DNA of 64,000 nucleotides from a bacterium (GTDB taxonomy: Bacteria; SZUA-79; Acidulodesulfobacterales; Acidulodesulfobacteraceae): the NCBI GenBank assembly GCA_021784835.1, contig JAJYHI010000007.1, positions 62,001 through 126,000 on the forward strand, given 5' to 3'. The translations under genes and the position numbers were made by a program. Numbering within the stretch: the first letter of the stretch is position 1; the number at the start of each line of letters is the position of its first letter. Shown piece after piece: positions 9,466 to 16,808 of this stretch. Below the pieces are notes generated by a model. The model was not told the origin of the DNA. It saw only the letters and a list, made by a program, of their open reading frames with translations, and made no database searches.

Positions 9466-10125
9466 ATATTAAAAAAATATAATTCTATAATATTCGACTT
9501 AGACGGAACGCTTATAGACTCTTTCGAAGCTATCAACGATGCTTTTGACGAGGTTTTCTCCAAGTTTCAAGGAAGAAAGGTAACTTTTGACGAATCAAAT
9601 TCTTATGTGGGTGTTCCCCTCGAAGGCCTTCTCGGGGAGCTTTTCGGAAAAGAAAATCAGGATGAGGCGATAACCATTTTCAGAAATAAATATAAAGAAG
9701 TATGTTTTGAAAAAACTTCTTTAATTAAAGGCGCAAAAGAACTTCTTTTATACCTTAAAAGCGAAGGAAAATCTTTAAACGTCGCGACTAATAAAACCGG
9801 TTCTATATCCCGAAAACTTCTTGACCATCTAGAAATAGGGGAACTCTTCGATTATATTTACGGGGTGTATGACGGGCTCGAGGGGAAGCCGTCTCCGGAA
9901 ATGATAAATAAAATAGTAGAAAAAACGCTTATCCCCAAATCGTCCACTATGCTTATAGGAGACTCCCCCATAGATATTATGGCCGCAAAAAACGCCGGCA
10001 TACCAATATTAAGCGTGGCTTCCGGCAATCACTCTTATGCCGAGCTTAAGGCGCACTGTCCGGATTATTTGTCCGTTTCTATTTCGGACATAATAAAAGA
10101 CTTTACGGACGGAACCAAAAAATGA
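9466..10125 (+). CDS. HAD-family phosphatase (phosphoglycolate phosphatase-like), non-standard start
   Basis: A haloacid-dehalogenase hydrolase of about 220 residues. Motif I FDLDGTLIDS is encoded at 9493-9522, motif II is in VATNKTGS, the motif III lysine in GKPSPEM, and motif IV is IGDSPIDIMAAKNAG, close to Gph/PpaX phosphatases. The problem is the start: between the in-frame stop TGA at 9451 and motif I there is no ATG, GTG or TTG. The only near-start codons are ATA at 9466 and TTA at 9469, placed 7 and 10 bases after AGGGGG (9453-9458). The first standard start (9607) would delete motif I. Options are AUA/UUA initiation, a +1 shift from galT, or a base error turning TTG into TTA at 9471. 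It overlaps mqnA by four bases. Confidence 0.85.
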   Translation: MLKKYNSIIFDLDGTLIDSFEAINDAFDEVFSKFQGRKVTFDESNSYVGVPLEGLLGELFGKENQDEAITIFRNKYKEVCFEKTSLIKGAKELLLYLKSEGKSLNVATNKTGSISRKLLDHLEIGELFDYIYGVYDGLEGKPSPEMINKIVEKTLIPKSSTMLIGDSPIDIMAAKNAGIPILSVASGNHSYAELKAHCPDYLSVSISDIIKDFTDGTKK

Positions 10126-11000
10126 TCCGCATCGGGGAAATAAATTATCTTAATGTTTATCCGATATATTATTTTTTAAAAAAAGAAATTAAATCCAATC
10201 CGGAATTAAACTTTTTAGAGTTTGTTTTAGGAACCCCAGCTTTTTTAAACAGGGAGCTTAAAGCCGGAAATATCGATATAAGCCCTTCTTCGTCTTTCTA
10301 TTATATTTTAAATTTCAAATCTTCATATATATTCCGCAATCTTTCGATAAGTTCCAAAAAAAGGGTTAAAAGCATTTATCTTTTTACCCCCAAACCTATA
10401 GAAGATTTTAGAATGGGCGAAATTTTGCGCATAACTCCCGAAACGCTTACTTCTTTAAACCTGTTAAAGGTCTTGCTTGCGGAATTTTATAAATTTGATT
10501 TAAGCGGGTTCAAATTTATCATATCGCGCCCAAACGAAAAACTTGAATTCGATTCGGAATCTAACAATTACGAAACGGGCAAAGAAATTTTTCTGCATAT
10601 AGGAAATAATGCGTTAAAATTCAGTAAGCATATTCCTAAAGATTATTTTGCTTACGACCTTGCGGATTTATGGTATAAATTTACCGGATATCCTTTTGTA
10701 TTCGCACTTTTTATCATAAGAAAGGACTCTTACGATATGAATAAAAAGGAATTCGATATCCTTTACGAATATTTTATAAAATCAAAAGAAAAAGCCGTTT
10801 CAGGCTTTAAAGAAGCGGCTTTATCGGTATTAAAGCCGGACGAATATGAATTTATATCTTACGAAGAGCTTATGGACTATTGGACCGAATGTTTAAATTT
10901 TAATTTCGGCGGCGAAGAAATTAAGGGATTCAACCTTTATTGCGATTTATTATATAAAAATAGGTTAATATCTTATATCCCCGCCCTTAATTTCGTTTAA
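10122..11000 (+). CDS. mqnA: Chorismate dehydratase of the futalosine menaquinone pathway
   Basis: A 292-residue member of the MqnA/MqnD periplasmic-binding-protein-like enzyme family. The start IRIGEINYLNVYPI is the family signature, and the central part has the PSSSFYYIL and ITPETLTSLNLLKVLL segments that fit MqnA better than MqnD. MqnA dehydrates chorismate to 3-[(1-carboxyvinyl)oxy]benzoate, the entry step to menaquinone by futalosine. No other mqn gene lies in the window. The ATG overlaps the HAD stop codon (ATGA). The 3' end overlaps that of the opposing histidine kinase by 14 bases, so the two transcripts run into each other. Confidence 0.88.
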   Translation: MIRIGEINYLNVYPIYYFLKKEIKSNPELNFLEFVLGTPAFLNRELKAGNIDISPSSSFYYILNFKSSYIFRNLSISSKKRVKSIYLFTPKPIEDFRMGEILRITPETLTSLNLLKVLLAEFYKFDLSGFKFIISRPNEKLEFDSESNNYETGKEIFLHIGNNALKFSKHIPKDYFAYDLADLWYKFTGYPFVFALFIIRKDSYDMNKKEFDILYEYFIKSKEKAVSGFKEAALSVLKPDEYEFISYEELMDYWTECLNFNFGGEEIKGFNLYCDLLYKNRLISYIPALNFV

Positions 11001-12255
11001 GATTTTCTGTTAGCGGTATTATGAATGAAAATATAAAACCGTTTCCTAGACTGCTTTTGATGACGGCGGCGCCTTTAAGAAGCTTAAGAGTGTGTTTCGC
11101 AATCGCAAGACCGAGCCCCGTTCCCTTGTTTTTGTCTTTAGGAGAGCCCTCCGCTCTGAAAAATCTTTCTCCAAGCCTTAAAAGGCTCGTGTAATTAACG
11201 CCTATTCCTCTGTCCTCTATCGAAAAGAAAAAGAATTTTTCGCAGTTTTCCTTAAGCGGAAGATAATCCCATAAAACATGCGCGCCTTCCGGGTTTAATA
11301 TAAATTCATACGCGGATTTAGCGTCGATAATAAATCCTTCCAGCTTGACTGCGCCATCTTTTTCCGAATATTTTACGGCATTTTGAATTAAATTTGTAAT
11401 AATTTGATTAATTTTTGAAGCATCTGAAATAAATGTAATATCGGATACTTCATTATCTATGCCAATATTTTTACCGGATATTTCTTTTCCGAACAGCATT
11501 AAAGAATTATCTACGTGGGATTTTATGGCAATCTCTTCGTATCTTACCGGAGATTTCCCCGTTTCGATATTGGCGAGGGTTATTAAGTCGCCGATTAAAT
11601 AGTTAAGCCTTTTTGTTTGATGTTCTATTATATCTATAAACTTTACGCTCGTTTCGCGATTATCTATCGCCCCGTTTTTTAGCGTCTCGACAAAACCCAT
11701 TATTGCGGTGATAGGCGTTTTTAATTCGTGGGATATATTTTGAATAAACGCCGCCCTTACATTTTCAATCTTTTGAAGATACGTTATATCCCTAATGATA
11801 ATGGCATATTCGTTTGAAGAGCCTATTCTAAATATCGTGCAATTAATTATTTTTTCTTCCGCCCTGTCGAAGTGGGAAATTTTTTTTTCTATAAAATCGA
11901 TATCGTTATTGGAAATTACACTGTCAACTAACCTGTTAAGCTCTAAATTTCTTGTCAGGAAATCAAATTCTTTTATATCCGCGGGAATTTTTACCGACCG
12001 GATATTTTTATTTAATGCCCGGTTTACGAATAAAATATTTTTTTTGTAGTCTATAATAGCCAGTCCGTCGCTTAAATTGTTGAATATATAATGATAACGG
12101 CTTATTCTTTCTTCATATTCCTTTAGCTTATTTTTTGCGAATAAAATTTTAATCAGTATATTTCTATTTATTTTTTTAGATAAAAAGATGTATAAAAAAA
12201 ATATGAATAATGATAAAATCAAAAAATAAAATATGTCGGTGATAAAATTATTCAT
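10987..12255 (-). CDS. Membrane-bound sensor histidine kinase with PAS domain, no adjacent regulator
   Basis: A 422-residue kinase. One N-terminal membrane helix (about residues 8-28) is followed by a short coil, a PAS-like domain (about 50-165, with YKKNILFVNRALN), a HisKA domain with NISHELKTPITAIMGF (phospho-acceptor His176) and a HATPase_c domain with an N box (NLIQNAVKYS), a G1 box (EDRGIGV) and G2 (KGTGLGLAIAKH). This is the PhoR/ResE type. With a single helix and no periplasmic loop it probably senses a cytoplasmic or membrane signal. No response-regulator gene is next to it. Its start lies 41 bases from the divergent SurA-N-like gene. Confidence 0.9.
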   Translation of the reverse strand: MNNFITDIFYFLILSLFIFFLYIFLSKKINRNILIKILFAKNKLKEYEERISRYHYIFNNLSDGLAIIDYKKNILFVNRALNKNIRSVKIPADIKEFDFLTRNLELNRLVDSVISNNDIDFIEKKISHFDRAEEKIINCTIFRIGSSNEYAIIIRDITYLQKIENVRAAFIQNISHELKTPITAIMGFVETLKNGAIDNRETSVKFIDIIEHQTKRLNYLIGDLITLANIETGKSPVRYEEIAIKSHVDNSLMLFGKEISGKNIGIDNEVSDITFISDASKINQIITNLIQNAVKYSEKDGAVKLEGFIIDAKSAYEFILNPEGAHVLWDYLPLKENCEKFFFFSIEDRGIGVNYTSLLRLGERFFRAEGSPKDKNKGTGLGLAIAKHTLKLLKGAAVIKSSLGNGFIFSFIIPLTENLKRN

Positions 12256-12296
12256 AACAAAATTCTATATTAAATAATAAATATTTTCTATAAAAA

Positions 12297-12929
12297 ATGA
12301 AGGCAGCTAAAATAATAAATACAAAAACGGGTATTTTTATAACTCTTTTTTTATCTGCCTTTTTTTTATTTATAAGGCAGTGCAGTTCGCGCGAATTTTT
12401 AACCGACGGCATAGCCGCTTCCGTAGATAATACGCCTATTACGTTAAACGAATTATATTTTTTATATAATTTCGGCATGATAAACGATTTAAAATATCGC
12501 AAAATAGGCGAAGCGGCGTCAAAAAATGATTTAAGGCGCTCCCTGACAATATCTATAAACAGACTGCTGATTCTGAAACAGGAAAAAAAAATAGGCGGAA
12601 TACCGGTGTCCGATGCCGATATAAATTCTTTTGCAGCCGATTTTAAAAAAAAATTCGGCATCCTTCATAAAAATATAAAATTCGATGCGTTTTTAAAAAC
12701 ATTTGGATTCGATGAGAGAACTTTCGATATTTACGTTAAAGATATATTGCTCGAAAAACTTTTTATAAACGAAAGATTGCGTCTTTTTTTATTTACTCTG
12801 GAAAATGCCAAAGGCATAGATGGCGGCGCATTGAAAGAAAATTACGCCAAAAGATTATCGTCTAAGCTTAAAGACCTCCTTAGCAGGCTCAGAGCCGGCG
12901 CTAAAATAGAAATTAACGGCAACTATTAA
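12297..12929 (+). CDS. Secreted SurA-N-like chaperone domain protein, no PPIase domain
   Basis: A 210-residue protein with an N-terminal hydrophobic segment (about residues 12-28, then QCSS) consistent with a signal peptide or membrane anchor. The lipobox is poor: Cys29 lacks the usual Leu at -3. After it comes AASVDNTPITLNELYFLY, matching the start of SurA/PrsA-type N-terminal domains (a self-value, then PIT-x-x-E-L), followed by helices with INRLLILKQE and the DADI segment. A SurA protein would continue with a parvulin domain; here the protein ends after the helical part. It is probably a periplasmic chaperone-like protein. The gene is divergent from the histidine kinase, and queD follows after 41 bases. 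Confidence 0.62.
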   Translation: MKAAKIINTKTGIFITLFLSAFFLFIRQCSSREFLTDGIAASVDNTPITLNELYFLYNFGMINDLKYRKIGEAASKNDLRRSLTISINRLLILKQEKKIGGIPVSDADINSFAADFKKKFGILHKNIKFDAFLKTFGFDERTFDIYVKDILLEKLFINERLRLFLFTLENAKGIDGGALKENYAKRLSSKLKDLLSRLRAGAKIEINGNY

Positions 12930-12970
12930 TTTAAACGCTTTATAATAATCGTTTTTATAATTATAATTAT

Positions 12971-13360
12971 ATGTACGACTTAAAAATTTTATCCTATTTT
13001 TCCTCCGCCCACGCTCTTAAGGGGTATAACGGAAAATGCGAAAATATTCACGGACACAACTGGCAGGTGGAATTGACGGTAAAATCGGAAACGCTGGATG
13101 GAACGGGCTTAGTAATAGACTTTAAAATACTTAAGAAATATCTTAACGAAATAATTGAAATGCTTGACCATAAATTTATAAACGAAACTGAATTTTTTAA
13201 GCATATAAATCCTTCCGCCGAAAATATCGCAAAATTTATTTACGATGAATTTGAAAAAATATTAAAAGCCAATAAATTAGACGCGATAAGCGTTAAGATG
13301 GTTAATGTTTACGAAACTCCTTCATCTATGGCGTCTTTCTATAAAAATGAATTGACTTAA
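12971..13360 (+). CDS. queD: 6-carboxy-tetrahydropterin synthase (6-pyruvoyl-tetrahydropterin synthase family)
   Basis: A 129-residue T-fold enzyme. The zinc ligands are visible as FSSAHAL (first His) and NIHGHNW (second and third His). VIDFKILK and LDHKFIN follow in family order, and the conserved Glu lies in NVYETPSSMASF near the C terminus. QueD converts dihydroneopterin triphosphate to carboxytetrahydropterin for 7-deazaguanine (queuosine) synthesis; PTPS-III-type folate enzymes are the alternative within the family. I see no other queuosine gene nearby. TATAAT-like hexamers at 12941, 12956 and 12962 precede the ATG, but none has a good -35 box. Confidence 0.85.
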   Translation: MYDLKILSYFSSAHALKGYNGKCENIHGHNWQVELTVKSETLDGTGLVIDFKILKKYLNEIIEMLDHKFINETEFFKHINPSAENIAKFIYDEFEKILKANKLDAISVKMVNVYETPSSMASFYKNELT

Positions 13361-13459
13361 GTTTATTTATAATGTATTAAATATATTAATGTATTATGCC
13401 GTGGCGGATTTCGCGGACATTTAAAATTAATTTATCTGTACGATAGTTTACTATTCTTA

Positions 13460-14551
13460 GTGAATTCAAAAAATAAAAATATTATTTATTATATTGCGGT
13501 TTCAATTCTTGCCGCGTCAGTTCTGCTATTTTTTTTATCCTACGGCTCCATTATAGGCAAAGAACAAAAAATAGATTCGAAAATAACGGTCAAACTCGAT
13601 AAACTTAAAAAAATACAGAAAAAGATAGGCGAAAATATAAAAGGCATCAGGAATATAGGAATTGCCGGCTTAAGATACCGGTATTCCTTTAATGAAAAAA
13701 GCGGCTATTTTATCTCAGAAATTGCCCGGTCATCGAAGAAGTGCGGCGTTAAATTAAATCATATTAAATTAATCAAAAAGAATAAGAATAAAGACACTGT
13801 TCATTACATTTTCGATATGTCCGGCTACGGAAAGACCACAAATATTTACTTATTTATAAAATCGATAGAATTTAATTATAAAATAGAATTGAATAAGTTC
13901 CGTATAAATAAGGGCGGCGGTGTAGGCGGCGAGCCCGTATTCTTTTCCGTTATATCGGTATATTCTATAAAAAAATCGGCGGTTTTACGAAACGTTTCTA
14001 AGTTAAAAAATAACGTTGCGCTCCCCGGCAATGCAGGAATAATAAATCCATTCATTGATATTTCCCGCGTAAAAAAAACCGTTAATAAAAATAAATTTAA
14101 ACCCCAAAAACGAAAGAAGAATTTTCCGGTATCGCGGAAGAAGATGAAAAAGGTTTACGAATACGCCAATAAAAAATTATCCAAAGAATCGAAATTAAAA
14201 GAATCAAATTTTTATAATAAAAAAGGCGTTTCGTTTTTTAGGGGAAATAATTTTAGCGCGGCGCTGCCTGCATTTAAAAAAGCAATCATTTTAAATCCTT
14301 ATAATTACAAAGCTTTATCTAATGCGGCTCTCGACAGTTACGAAATGAAAAGTTACGACGAGTCTATATTCTATGGAAAAAAAGCGTTAAACCGAAAGAA
14401 TCTGTGGCAAATTAATTTTATATTAGGGTTGGCTTATCTGCATAAAAGAAATTTTTCCGAAGCGGAATCTTATTTTAAGCAGGCATTAAAGCTTAATCCT
14501 TCTAACGTTAATATTAAATATTATTTAAATATCTCAAAAAATAGACGATAA
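13460..14551 (+). CDS. Membrane protein with PilO-like N-terminal part and C-terminal TPR repeats
   Basis: Starts at GTG 13460. One membrane helix (about residues 9-28) is followed by a charged coiled-coil-like stretch (30-65) and a domain of about 110 residues (FISEIARSSKKCGVKLNHI ... YLFIKSIEF) whose layout resembles PilO/GspM inner-membrane proteins: helix, coil, ferredoxin-like fold with short-segment order. A very Lys/Asn-rich linker (about 200-255) leads to at least three tetratricopeptide repeats (YNKKGVSFFRGNNFSAALPA; NYKALSNAALDSYEMKSYDE; INFILGLAYLHKRNFSEA). The PilO resemblance is a weak visual match; the TPRs are clear. No type IV pilus or type II secretion gene is adjacent. It may be a periplasm-facing scaffold. 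Confidence 0.55.
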   Translation: MNSKNKNIIYYIAVSILAASVLLFFLSYGSIIGKEQKIDSKITVKLDKLKKIQKKIGENIKGIRNIGIAGLRYRYSFNEKSGYFISEIARSSKKCGVKLNHIKLIKKNKNKDTVHYIFDMSGYGKTTNIYLFIKSIEFNYKIELNKFRINKGGGVGGEPVFFSVISVYSIKKSAVLRNVSKLKNNVALPGNAGIINPFIDISRVKKTVNKNKFKPQKRKKNFPVSRKKMKKVYEYANKKLSKESKLKESNFYNKKGVSFFRGNNFSAALPAFKKAIILNPYNYKALSNAALDSYEMKSYDESIFYGKKALNRKNLWQINFILGLAYLHKRNFSEAESYFKQALKLNPSNVNIKYYLNISKNRR

Positions 14552-14565
14552 ATATTTAATATAAT

Positions 14566-14595
14566 TTTACACCTATTATATATACTATTTATATA
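14566..14595 (+). promoter_or_regulatory. Possible promoter for the Ig-like repeat protein
   Basis: TTTACA at 14566-14571 and TATATA at 14590-14595 are spaced by 18 bases. They lie 30 bases before the ATG at 14626, which has a GAGCGGGG ribosome-binding site. The region is very AT-rich, so chance matches are likely. Confidence 0.3.
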
Positions 14596-14625
14596 TATTA
14601 TTTTTTTTGAGCGGGGAATCTAATT

Positions 14626-15717
14626 ATGAATCTAAGTTTAAGGCAGATTTTAATTTATTGGGCAGCTTTGTTTTTAATGCTGATTCCATTATGCCTGAGG
14701 AGCAGCTACGCTTTTACCACGATTACAATAATGCCGGGAAAATTAAATAATTTCAGGATAAACGTTCCAGAAAAAGTTGCCGCCGGAAGTAAATTTAACG
14801 TAAGAATAGTCGCCTTAGACGATTACGGCAATATTATAACTAATTTTTCCAATCAATACGAAGGGTTAAACATCGGCATAGACATAGGCGGCATAAATAA
14901 TGCCGAACGGTTAAGCATTCCCGCGTCGGAATTTAAAAACGGGGCGGTTAATTTTGATTTATCGTATAAAAAAGCTGGAAATATTAACGTCTCCGCTTCT
15001 TTCGAAGGCATTCGGAATACAAGTTCGGATATATATATAAAGGCGGCCCCGTTTCATGATTTAAAAATAGTCGCACCCGCGAAAGTCGTCGCAGGCGAGC
15101 CTTTTGCCGTAAAGGTTTATGCCGCCGACCAATACGGAAATCCGGTCAGTTTTATACCCAGGCCTAACGGAAATATAAAAGTCTATCTTACCGGCGATAA
15201 TTTTAAAATTCATCCCAGAATAGTACCGGTAAGCTACATTAAAGACGGTTCAGGCAAATTTAGTTTTATTTCGGATAGGGCAGGTCTTGGAAGGCTAAAT
15301 TTCGAAGTCGATTACGATGGAAGAACCCACGTTTTTATCAGCAAGAACATAGATATAGGTTCGTCTTATTTTAAAAGATTTCTTATATCTATAAATATCG
15401 CAAAGGTTTCCGCAGGCGAGCCTTTTATTATTAAAATTATAGGCGTGGATAAATATGGAAACGTAATAAGCGATTTAGATAAAATTAATGGAAAAGTCAA
15501 ACTGGTATTAATTTCTAAAAGCGGAATAGAAAAAAGCAGCCTCTTTAGCCTTAAATCTTTTAACGGCGGGGTCGCCTTAATTAAAACCGTATTTAACAGG
15601 GTAGGCACGTTTTCCGTATATGCAAAACTCGTCGGAATAAATTTAAAAAAATTTAAAGAATACCGCAGGCGAATAAATGACGGAATACCGGCCAAGAGCC
15701 TTCTTTTATATAAATAA
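14626..15717 (+). CDS. Secreted protein with three Ig-like repeats
   Basis: A 363-residue protein with a signal peptide (basic start, hydrophobic core about residues 9-22, SSYA before a likely cleavage site near residue 29). The mature part is three tandem repeats of about 105 residues, each opening with the same pattern: VAAGSKFNVRIVALDDYGN, VVAGEPFAVKVYAADQYGN and VSAGEPFIIKIIGVDKYGN (about residues 50, 150 and 257). This V-x-AG-x-PF-x-(V/I)-x-(V/A)-x-D-x-YGN signature is typical of bacterial Ig-like/invasin-type beta-sandwich domains. No anchor, sortase motif or catalytic domain is visible. Probably a cell-surface or periplasmic structural protein; function unknown. Confidence 0.65.
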   Translation: MNLSLRQILIYWAALFLMLIPLCLRSSYAFTTITIMPGKLNNFRINVPEKVAAGSKFNVRIVALDDYGNIITNFSNQYEGLNIGIDIGGINNAERLSIPASEFKNGAVNFDLSYKKAGNINVSASFEGIRNTSSDIYIKAAPFHDLKIVAPAKVVAGEPFAVKVYAADQYGNPVSFIPRPNGNIKVYLTGDNFKIHPRIVPVSYIKDGSGKFSFISDRAGLGRLNFEVDYDGRTHVFISKNIDIGSSYFKRFLISINIAKVSAGEPFIIKIIGVDKYGNVISDLDKINGKVKLVLISKSGIEKSSLFSLKSFNGGVALIKTVFNRVGTFSVYAKLVGINLKKFKEYRRRINDGIPAKSLLLYK

Positions 15718-15776
15718 TAAATAGGCGATAAAAATCTTCATAATTTATTTTTTTATTTAAAAAACAAGAAAAAAAG

Positions 15777-15785
15777 TGTTATAAT
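15777..15785 (+). promoter_or_regulatory. Extended -10 promoter for tRNA-Cys
   Basis: TG at 15777-15778, one base, then a perfect TATAAT at 15780-15785, 24 bases before the tRNA. There is no clear -35 box, as is usual for extended -10 promoters. Confidence 0.5.
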
Positions 15786-15809
15786 AAAATTTGTCGGTAA
15801 AAATAATCC

Positions 15810-15884
15810 GGCGGCATAGCCAAGCGGTAAGGCAGAGGTCTGCAAAACCTCTATGCCCCGGTTCAAATCCGGGTGCCGCCTCCA
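15810..15884 (+). tRNA. tRNA-Cys (GCA)
   Basis: A full cloverleaf can be folded: acceptor GGCGGCA pairs with TGCCGCC, the anticodon stem GAGGT/ACCTC encloses loop CTGCAAA with anticodon GCA, and the T arm CCCGG-TTCAAAT-CCGGG is regular. The discriminator base is T at 15881 and the CCA end is encoded (15882-15884). Confidence 0.96.
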
Positions 15885-15922
15885 TCTTTATATATTATAT
15901 TTTAACGAGGAATTAATTAACC

Positions 15923-16762
15923 ATGTATGAAATAATAAGCAAGAAAAGTCTTGGAGAAGGGATAAATTTATACTGCATATCCGTTCCCGACGTCGCTTTT
16001 AAGGCTTTGCCGGGGCAGTTTATAATTTTAAGGGTAAATAAAAACGGGGAAAGAGTGCCGATTACAATCGCCGATACGGACAAAAAAAACGGAACGGTTA
16101 CCATATTAGTCCAAACCCTCGGGAAAACAACCCATATGCTCAGCGAATTAAACGTCGGGGACAGTTTAGCGGATGTCGTCGGACCGCTTGGGGTTCCGTC
16201 CGAAACTGAAAAATTCGGAACAGTAGCCTGCATTGGCGGAGGGTTCGGAATTGCGGCAATTTATCCGATAGCCAGAGCTTTGAAAGAATCCGGAAATCAT
16301 GTTATTTCTATAATAGGAGCAAGGAGCAAAGAGCTTTTATTAATGGAAGACGAGATGAGGTCCGCGAGCAGCGAAATTCTTATCGCAACGAACGACGGAA
16401 GCTACGGGACCAAGGGTATCGTTACCGACGTTTTAAGGCATCTTATTTACGAGAAAAATATACATATAGACAGAGTCGTCGCAATAGGACCGGTTATTAT
16501 GATGAAGGCGGTCAGCGACCTTACAAGGGAAAGGTCCATAAAAACTTTAGTGAGTTTAAATCCCATTATGATAGACGGAACCGGCATGTGCGGCGCTTGC
16601 AGGGTTCTTGTGGATAAGAAGACAAAATTCGCCTGCGTCGACGGACCGGATTTCGACGGCCATCTTGTCGATTTCGATAATCTTATGAACAGGCTCAAAT
16701 TTTACAAAGACGAAGAAAAAGCTTCTTACGAATGTCATATGAAACAACACCATAATGTTTGA
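15923..16762 (+). CDS. nfnA: NADH-dependent ferredoxin:NADP oxidoreductase, small subunit
   Basis: A 279-residue FAD/NAD-binding reductase of the sulfide dehydrogenase beta / dihydroorotate dehydrogenase electron-transfer (PyrK) type. The FAD domain has RVPITIAD, the nucleotide-binding part has GGGFGIAAIYPIARAL, and a C-terminal [2Fe-2S] site is seen in GTGMCGACRVLV with FACVDGP. Directly followed by an NfnB-type protein, it matches NfnA, whose complex bifurcates electrons between NADPH, ferredoxin and NAD in anaerobes. A role as SudB (sulfide dehydrogenase) is the known alternative for the same pair. The ATG has a GAGGA ribosome site and begins 38 bases after tRNA-Cys. Confidence 0.85.
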   Translation: MYEIISKKSLGEGINLYCISVPDVAFKALPGQFIILRVNKNGERVPITIADTDKKNGTVTILVQTLGKTTHMLSELNVGDSLADVVGPLGVPSETEKFGTVACIGGGFGIAAIYPIARALKESGNHVISIIGARSKELLLMEDEMRSASSEILIATNDGSYGTKGIVTDVLRHLIYEKNIHIDRVVAIGPVIMMKAVSDLTRERSIKTLVSLNPIMIDGTGMCGACRVLVDKKTKFACVDGPDFDGHLVDFDNLMNRLKFYKDEEKASYECHMKQHHNV

Positions 16763-16808
16763 ATTTTAATTTTAAATAATCATATATGAATATTACGGGA
16801 CAGCTATT

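Noticed and set aside
12248..12661. Minus-strand frame of 137 codons opposite the SurA-N-like gene
   Set aside because: It is the antisense of a better gene with a signal peptide and family pattern, and overlaps the histidine kinase start; the translation has no recognisable domain.
13396..13420. Family of small GC-rich intergenic repeats (near 13396, 19561, 42290, 59750)
   Set aside because: They share only short words such as GCGGAC or CCCTGCCG; no alignable repeat unit could be found by eye.
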